From CAZMVY01 sp964653435 (GTDB taxonomy: Bacteria > Planctomycetota > Phycisphaerae > UBA1845 > PWPN01), in the NCBI GenBank assembly GCA_964653435.1, contig CAZZFA010000002.1, forward strand, positions 72,276 through 136,275: a stretch of DNA of 64,000 nucleotides, written 5' to 3'. Under the pieces are notes generated by a model. The model saw only the letters and a program-made list of their open reading frames with translations. It had not been told where the DNA came from and did not search any database. Below, in pieces: positions 59,789 to 64,000 of this stretch. Each line of letters begins with the position of its first letter. Positions within the stretch are counted from its first letter, which is position 1. Position numbers and translations under genes: made by a program.

Positions 59789-61567
59789 TCAGGAGGGCCC
59801 GCGCACGTCCACCTGCCACGGGCCTTGTTTCTTCCGGCTCGTCTCGAGCATCGCCCACAGGTCGGCATCGCCCGGCTGGAGGGCCACATCCTCAAACGTG
59901 CACTCCGCATCGCCTTGCCGGAACGGCATCGCGCGGACCTCTCCGGCAACGTGCAGCGAGGCCGTACCGTCCGCCTCCGCGGCGGCGGGGAAACGCAAAC
60001 GCACTTCGTACCGCCCCGGGCGAGCCACGTGCAGCAGCCACACTCCGGTATCGCCGTATCCCTTCCGCTGGCCCGGTCCGCGCCGCCAGTCCTGGCGCGT
60101 CAGCGTGACCGGGTTCTCCTGCGGCGCGCCGATGTGAATTCGCGGCGGCGCGTAGTTGTCCGGGCGGGTGGAGCTTACGTCCCGGAACCACTTCTCGTAG
60201 TCCTGCCGGAGACGCTCGACGATCTCCGGGTGCCGGGCGGCGAGGTTGTTCCGTTCGCCGGGGTCCTGGAGCAGGTCGTACAGCTCGAACTTCGGGGGGC
60301 CGGCGTACTCCTCCTTCTCGAAGCCGGAGGCGTTCAGCAGCTTCCACCGCTCCGTGACGACGGCAAAGTGGTGATACAGGATCGGCCGGTCGCCGCGGTG
60401 GGTCTGCAGGAAGATCTCGCGGTCGGGCCACTTCACCGGTGAGCCGGTCAGCAGGGGCAGGATGCTGCGGCCGTCGAACCTGACGCCTTCGGGCGCCGGG
60501 ACGCCGCACGCCTCCAGGATCGTCGGCATGAGATCGATGTGCGCCGCGGGGACATCGCAGGTGCTCCCGGGCCGGATCGCCGCGGACCACCGGGCGAAGA
60601 AGGCCGCCCGGATTCCGCCCTCATGCACGTCCGCCTTCACACCCCGCAGCGGGCCGACGTAGCGCGCGGTGTTCGGGCCGTTGTCGTTGAAAAAGAGGAT
60701 GATCGTGTTGTCGAGTACGCCAAGTTCCCGAAGCCGCTCCGTCAGCCGCCCGACGTTCTCGTCGATGTTGGAGATCATCGCGAAGATCCGCGCAAGGGTG
60801 TCATTCTGCTCCTGCGCCTTCTTTGCGTTCGGCGGCCCCACGACAACCGGCGACCAGTCCATCTTCCGGTATTGTTCGTACAGCGCTTTGGGCACGTCGT
60901 TGAAAGGGGAGTGCGGGGCGTTCGTGGGGATGTAGGCGAAGAAGCTCTTGCCCTCCCGCACGTTCCGGCGGATCCATTCCGTCGCCGCCTCGAAGTACAC
61001 GTCCGTGCAGTAGCCCTTCGTCTGAACCGCCCGGCCGTTGTGGAACAGGATCGGGTCCGTGTACTTCCCCTCGCCGCCCGGCGGGTCGGAGGGCTGTCCG
61101 ATCCCGCCGCCGCGGATGACAAGCGACTCCTCGAAGCCCTGGTCCATCGCCCGCATCGGGTAGTTGTCGCCGAGGTGCCACTTGCCGAAGATGCCGGTCG
61201 CGTATCCCGCGGCGCGCAGCGCCTCCGCGATCGTCACCTCCGCCGGTTCCATCATCGCCCGGCCGACGTACGTGTCGATCGCGCGGGTGCGGTAGTTGTA
61301 CCGGCCGGTCATCAGGCACGCCCTCGTCGGCGTGCAGACCGGGCTCACGTAGAACCGCGTCATCCGCATGCCCGCGGCGGCCAGCGCATCGAGATTCGGC
61401 GTCTTGAGCACCGGGTTGCCCGCGATGCTGAAGTCGCCGCAGCCCTGGTCGTCCGTCACGATCAGGATGACATTGGGGCGTGCGGCGGCGGGCTTCGTGC
61501 TCTGGGCGTGGAGCCACGGCGTCAGCGCCGCGACCATGGCGGCGATCCCGGCCGGATTCGTTCGCAT
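59789..61567 (-). CDS. Secreted type-I sulfatase, second
   Basis: A 592-aa sulfatase with a signal peptide (AAMVAALTPWLHAQ), metal site NVILIVTDDQGCGDFSIAG (D39-D40) and formylglycine motif CTPTRACLMTGRY (C78). The catalytic GIFGKWHLGD block and FNDNGPNTARYVGPLRGVKADVHEGG are also present. It has an added C-terminal beta domain of about 100 residues (GYGDTGVWLLHVARPGRYEVRL), which may bind glycans. It is encoded 7 bp downstream of the propeller-LamG gene, so the two are co-transcribed. Confidence 0.93.
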   Translation of the reverse strand: MRTNPAGIAAMVAALTPWLHAQSTKPAAARPNVILIVTDDQGCGDFSIAGNPVLKTPNLDALAAAGMRMTRFYVSPVCTPTRACLMTGRYNYRTRAIDTYVGRAMMEPAEVTIAEALRAAGYATGIFGKWHLGDNYPMRAMDQGFEESLVIRGGGIGQPSDPPGGEGKYTDPILFHNGRAVQTKGYCTDVYFEAATEWIRRNVREGKSFFAYIPTNAPHSPFNDVPKALYEQYRKMDWSPVVVGPPNAKKAQEQNDTLARIFAMISNIDENVGRLTERLRELGVLDNTIILFFNDNGPNTARYVGPLRGVKADVHEGGIRAAFFARWSAAIRPGSTCDVPAAHIDLMPTILEACGVPAPEGVRFDGRSILPLLTGSPVKWPDREIFLQTHRGDRPILYHHFAVVTERWKLLNASGFEKEEYAGPPKFELYDLLQDPGERNNLAARHPEIVERLRQDYEKWFRDVSSTRPDNYAPPRIHIGAPQENPVTLTRQDWRRGPGQRKGYGDTGVWLLHVARPGRYEVRLRFPAAAEADGTASLHVAGEVRAMPFRQGDAECTFEDVALQPGDADLWAMLETSRKKQGPWQVDVRGPS

Positions 61568-61574
61568 GGCACGC

Positions 61575-63791
61575 TCACTCCCTCAGCTTGAAGAACACCG
61601 CGGCGCCCTTCGTGCTCAGCGTGGCGATGTCCGGTTCCGTCAGGGCCCGCCCGTAGACGAGCACGTCGTCCACGTTGCCCATGAGCTGCTCGTCGCTGCC
61701 CCGGTTGGCGTCTTCGCCGATCAGCAGGTTCCGCGCGAGCCGCACCGGCTCGCCGCCCGGGATCCACTGCCGCCCCGTCGGCTTGCCGTCGAGGTAGAAC
61801 GTCACGCATCCGTCGTCATACACGACGGCCAGGTGATGATACCTGCCGTCGTTGAATGTCACGGGATTCGATTGCACCTCGATCCCCTTGCAGACCAGCC
61901 GCAACCCGTTGATCGTCCGGCCGCTCGGGTCGAAATCGAAGATCAGCTCGGCGGTGCCGACCGGGAAGTTGCCGTTGTATGCGCTGAACAGGCGCGCGTG
62001 CCGGTTGTTCGTGCTCTTGACCATTGCCGCGAGCGTGAAGCAGCGGCCCAGATCGGCCGTGCCGAGGATCTCCACGCGGTTCCACGGCCGCCACTCCGAA
62101 CCGACCACGAGCGATCGTTTTCCGAAGGCCGGCTGCGGCTTCTTGAAATCGAGGGTACATGTGCCGAGGTTGCGGAGCTCCTGCACGCCGTCGTCGCCGA
62201 GCATGTCCGCCCAGGCCTCCGTGTCGCCCTCGAAGGTGTAGAGGGCCTGCAGCGGCGGGACGGGCGGCTCGTCGATCGGCTTGGCGTTCTCACCGGCGTT
62301 GAAGGAATAGAGCTGCGCGTGCTCGAGAAGGAACCGGAACCGCACGGTCCCGGCGCCGGCGGGCAGTTCCTTCTTCTCTTTCCACGTCACGCTCTGGCGG
62401 ACGGAATCGCCCGTCAGCGGTTCGCATTCCTCGCGGCCGTAGCCGGGAATGACGCGCCCGTCTCCGTCGAGAAGCTCGACGCGGAGCGAGCCTCTGCGCG
62501 CGCTGTAGTTCACCTGAAGCGGCCCGCCGACGCCCGCAAACCGCTTCGTCAGCACTTCGCCGGGCGCCTCGTCGGCGTCGAGCGAGGCGAAGCCGTCCTT
62601 GCGCAGCTTCGCCAGGCCGATCGCGGAATGATACGGCAGCAGGTCGTGCAGCTCGTCGTACCCCGTGTAGTACAGCCAGAGTTCGTCATCGACGAGCAGC
62701 GGCGGCGGGGCGACCACCATGCCCGCGTCGAACTCGCGGTACTTGCCGATGTTCAGCAGCGGCGAGCGGCTCACCGCGTTGAGCACGTAGGGGCCGCGCA
62801 CGCTCGTGTCGCACTCCTCGCGGAGCCAGTGTATGCCGTCGCGGCTGCTGACCAGCTCGAGCCACAGCGGCCCGTGGAAGTAGCCCTCCGGCTCCTCGGC
62901 GCGGTAGATCTGCAGAAAGCCGACGTACATCGTTTCGTACGGCAGGACCGGGCACGCGTAGAAGTGCGTCCGCTGGACCGTGCCGGGCTTGCACCAGAGG
63001 TCGTCGCAGTCGTCCGGGGCCATGACCATGCGAAGCGGGGGGAACTTCGTCAGGTCCGTGGTCTCCGCGAAGCCCACGGTTCGACGCCGCAGGCCGCTCA
63101 CATCCCCGCTGACGAAGGCGTTGCCGCCGCCCTTCACGTGGCAGCGGAACCGCTTCGTGTGCGGATCCCAGTAGAAGTGGCTCGTGTCGCCGCCCGAGAC
63201 GATCGACTCCTTCGATTCCTGCTTCCAGTGAAGCCCGTCCGGCGAGGAGTACGCGTGATACATCCCCCCGACGCCCTGGTAGCGCCGGTTGGGGTCCTTC
63301 TCCCACGGCGTGAACATCACCGAGGAGCAGCCGTTCGGGATGATGTTGTTCTCTTTCGTCTCGGTCCCCGGGCCGCCCCCCGTCCACTCGTACAGGCCCA
63401 GCTTGGGCTTGTCCCACTTGATGCCGTCCTTGCTGGTCGCATAGCACATGAACGTGCCGCGCCCCTTCTTCTTGGATTTGTCCTCCGTCCAGCAGTAGTA
63501 CCACATCCGGAACCCGGTGCCGTCCTCTCCCGGCAGCACCGCGCACGCGTTGACGACGTTCGCCTCCCACGGCTGATCCACGACGAGCAACGGTCCGCCC
63601 CCGCGCTTCTCAAACGGGTGATAGCGGCGTACCACACTCTTCTTCGACGCGATCAGGTAGTCGTCGATGAAAAGCTGCCACGGGCCGACCATCTCCTGCG
63701 GCGATTTGATGGTCACCGCCGCGACAGGCTCCGTGGCGGCGGCCAGTCCTGCGAGAACCAATATCCTCACGAACCCGGTGCGATCTGCCAT
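61575..63791 (-). CDS. Secreted glycosidase-like beta-propeller plus LamG-type domain
   Basis: A 738-aa protein with a signal peptide and a propeller half matching the one at 38463 (QLFIDDYLIASKKSVVRRYHPFEK; GTFMCYATSKDGIKWDKPKLGLYEW; GMYHAYSSPDGLHWKQESKES). A C-terminal LamG-type sandwich (about 535-720; LGRCFTLAAMVKSTNNRHARL, YHHLAVVYDDGCVTFYLDGK) replaces the kelch-like half. Such propellers occur in GH43/GH32 families and in GH130-like enzymes, but catalytic residues cannot be assigned. It precedes the sulfatase. Confidence 0.78.
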   Translation of the reverse strand: MADRTGFVRILVLAGLAAATEPVAAVTIKSPQEMVGPWQLFIDDYLIASKKSVVRRYHPFEKRGGGPLLVVDQPWEANVVNACAVLPGEDGTGFRMWYYCWTEDKSKKKGRGTFMCYATSKDGIKWDKPKLGLYEWTGGGPGTETKENNIIPNGCSSVMFTPWEKDPNRRYQGVGGMYHAYSSPDGLHWKQESKESIVSGGDTSHFYWDPHTKRFRCHVKGGGNAFVSGDVSGLRRRTVGFAETTDLTKFPPLRMVMAPDDCDDLWCKPGTVQRTHFYACPVLPYETMYVGFLQIYRAEEPEGYFHGPLWLELVSSRDGIHWLREECDTSVRGPYVLNAVSRSPLLNIGKYREFDAGMVVAPPPLLVDDELWLYYTGYDELHDLLPYHSAIGLAKLRKDGFASLDADEAPGEVLTKRFAGVGGPLQVNYSARRGSLRVELLDGDGRVIPGYGREECEPLTGDSVRQSVTWKEKKELPAGAGTVRFRFLLEHAQLYSFNAGENAKPIDEPPVPPLQALYTFEGDTEAWADMLGDDGVQELRNLGTCTLDFKKPQPAFGKRSLVVGSEWRPWNRVEILGTADLGRCFTLAAMVKSTNNRHARLFSAYNGNFPVGTAELIFDFDPSGRTINGLRLVCKGIEVQSNPVTFNDGRYHHLAVVYDDGCVTFYLDGKPTGRQWIPGGEPVRLARNLLIGEDANRGSDEQLMGNVDDVLVYGRALTEPDIATLSTKGAAVFFKLRE

Positions 63792-63834
63792 TCTTTGTCT
63801 CCTGCGCCAATCCGTTCCAGTAGGGTGCGCGCCC

Positions 63835-63940
63835 GCGCACCTTCGCTGTTCCCGTCGACGGCCGGCGGGGCCGAAGCACGCAGCGTGCGCGGCCTGCGCA
63901 CCGTCGCTGCCGTCGCCGACGGCCGGCGAGGCCGAAGCGG
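63835..63940 (+). repeat. Two tandem 45-bp GC-rich repeats
   Basis: GCGCACCTTCGCTGTTCCCG and GCGCACCGTCGCTGCCGTCG, each followed by GACGGCCGGCGRGGCCGAAGC. They lie 61 bp apart, upstream of the last gene and near the window end. Confidence 0.6.
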
Positions 63941-64000
63941 TGGTGTGACCGCGGCCCTGCCCGTCGGCCGCCCCGCAGGCACGACCCGGCCCGGCAGTAC

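Noticed and set aside
59781..59802. Terminator hairpin between convergent genes
   Set aside because: A GC stem exists, but it lacks a T-run and overlaps the sulfatase stop codon, so chance is likely.
1..64000. rRNA or tRNA genes
   Set aside because: No cloverleaf with conserved TTCGA-type arm and CCA-end features, or rRNA-like stretch, was recognised. A dedicated search could still find one.

Overview
The window looks like a GC-rich chromosomal segment of a planctomycete, most likely of the Phycisphaerae (inference). The grounds are: secreted proteins ending in a calcium-loop module of the form DLSDFAVFQ..CF.GPN, two formylglycine sulfatases, many secreted carbohydrate-active enzymes, and a type IV pilus / type II secretion hybrid in which PilM-N-O-P-like proteins sit beside GspE, GspF and several pseudopilins. 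No rRNA, tRNA or CRISPR array was recognised.

Region 1 (1-14779, all minus strand) is a glycan-degradation cluster. In transcription order it holds a LacI-type regulator, a URO-D-family protein, a GH84-like hexosaminidase, a DegT-type PLP enzyme, a ceramidase-like amidohydrolase, a large LamG-like plus six-hairpin enzyme, a sialate O-acetylesterase and a GHL10-type glycosidase that runs off the window edge. A REP-associated tyrosine transposase (RAYT) with five 38-bp REP hairpins sits between the last two genes.

Region 2 (14780-15820) is about 1 kb without a convincing gene. It holds two operator-like direct repeats and members of several dispersed repeat families. A small secreted protein follows (15821-16213), with its own promoter, leader hairpin and terminator.

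Region 3 (16282-36893) encodes one envelope machine. On the minus strand, nearly gapless and often with ATGA overlaps, run a sensor histidine kinase, a receiver, an HD-GYP protein, a GGDEF-like protein with a broken active site, a STAS protein, the assembly ATPase, the inner-membrane platform, PilM, PilN, PilO, PilP and six pseudopilin-like genes. Divergently, on the plus strand, lie a small membrane-anchored coiled-coil protein, the secretin and a TPR lipoprotein. The order suggests a surface secretion or short-pilus machine made together with its own two-component, c-di-GMP and STAS signalling. No prepilin peptidase is present in the window.

Region 4 (37449-63791) is a second extracellular-enzyme region. 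It has an unknown 260-aa protein, two related beta-propeller proteins with different C-terminal halves, three tandem giant paralogues (1282 to about 1726 aa) built from a catalytic-like domain plus shuffled Ig, jelly-roll and FN3 modules and a dockerin-like end, two sulfatases, and a second GH84-like enzyme. The substrates are plausibly sulfated, acetylated, amino-sugar-containing polymers. The hybrid secretion machine is a natural candidate exporter of such proteins, but only proximity suggests it.

Gaps between genes are rich in dispersed palindromic repeats of at least five families: REP/RAYT, the B type at 4856 and 9220, the C type at 15203 and 36917, the D type at 15000, 20211 and 59656, and the E type at 14902 and 20965.
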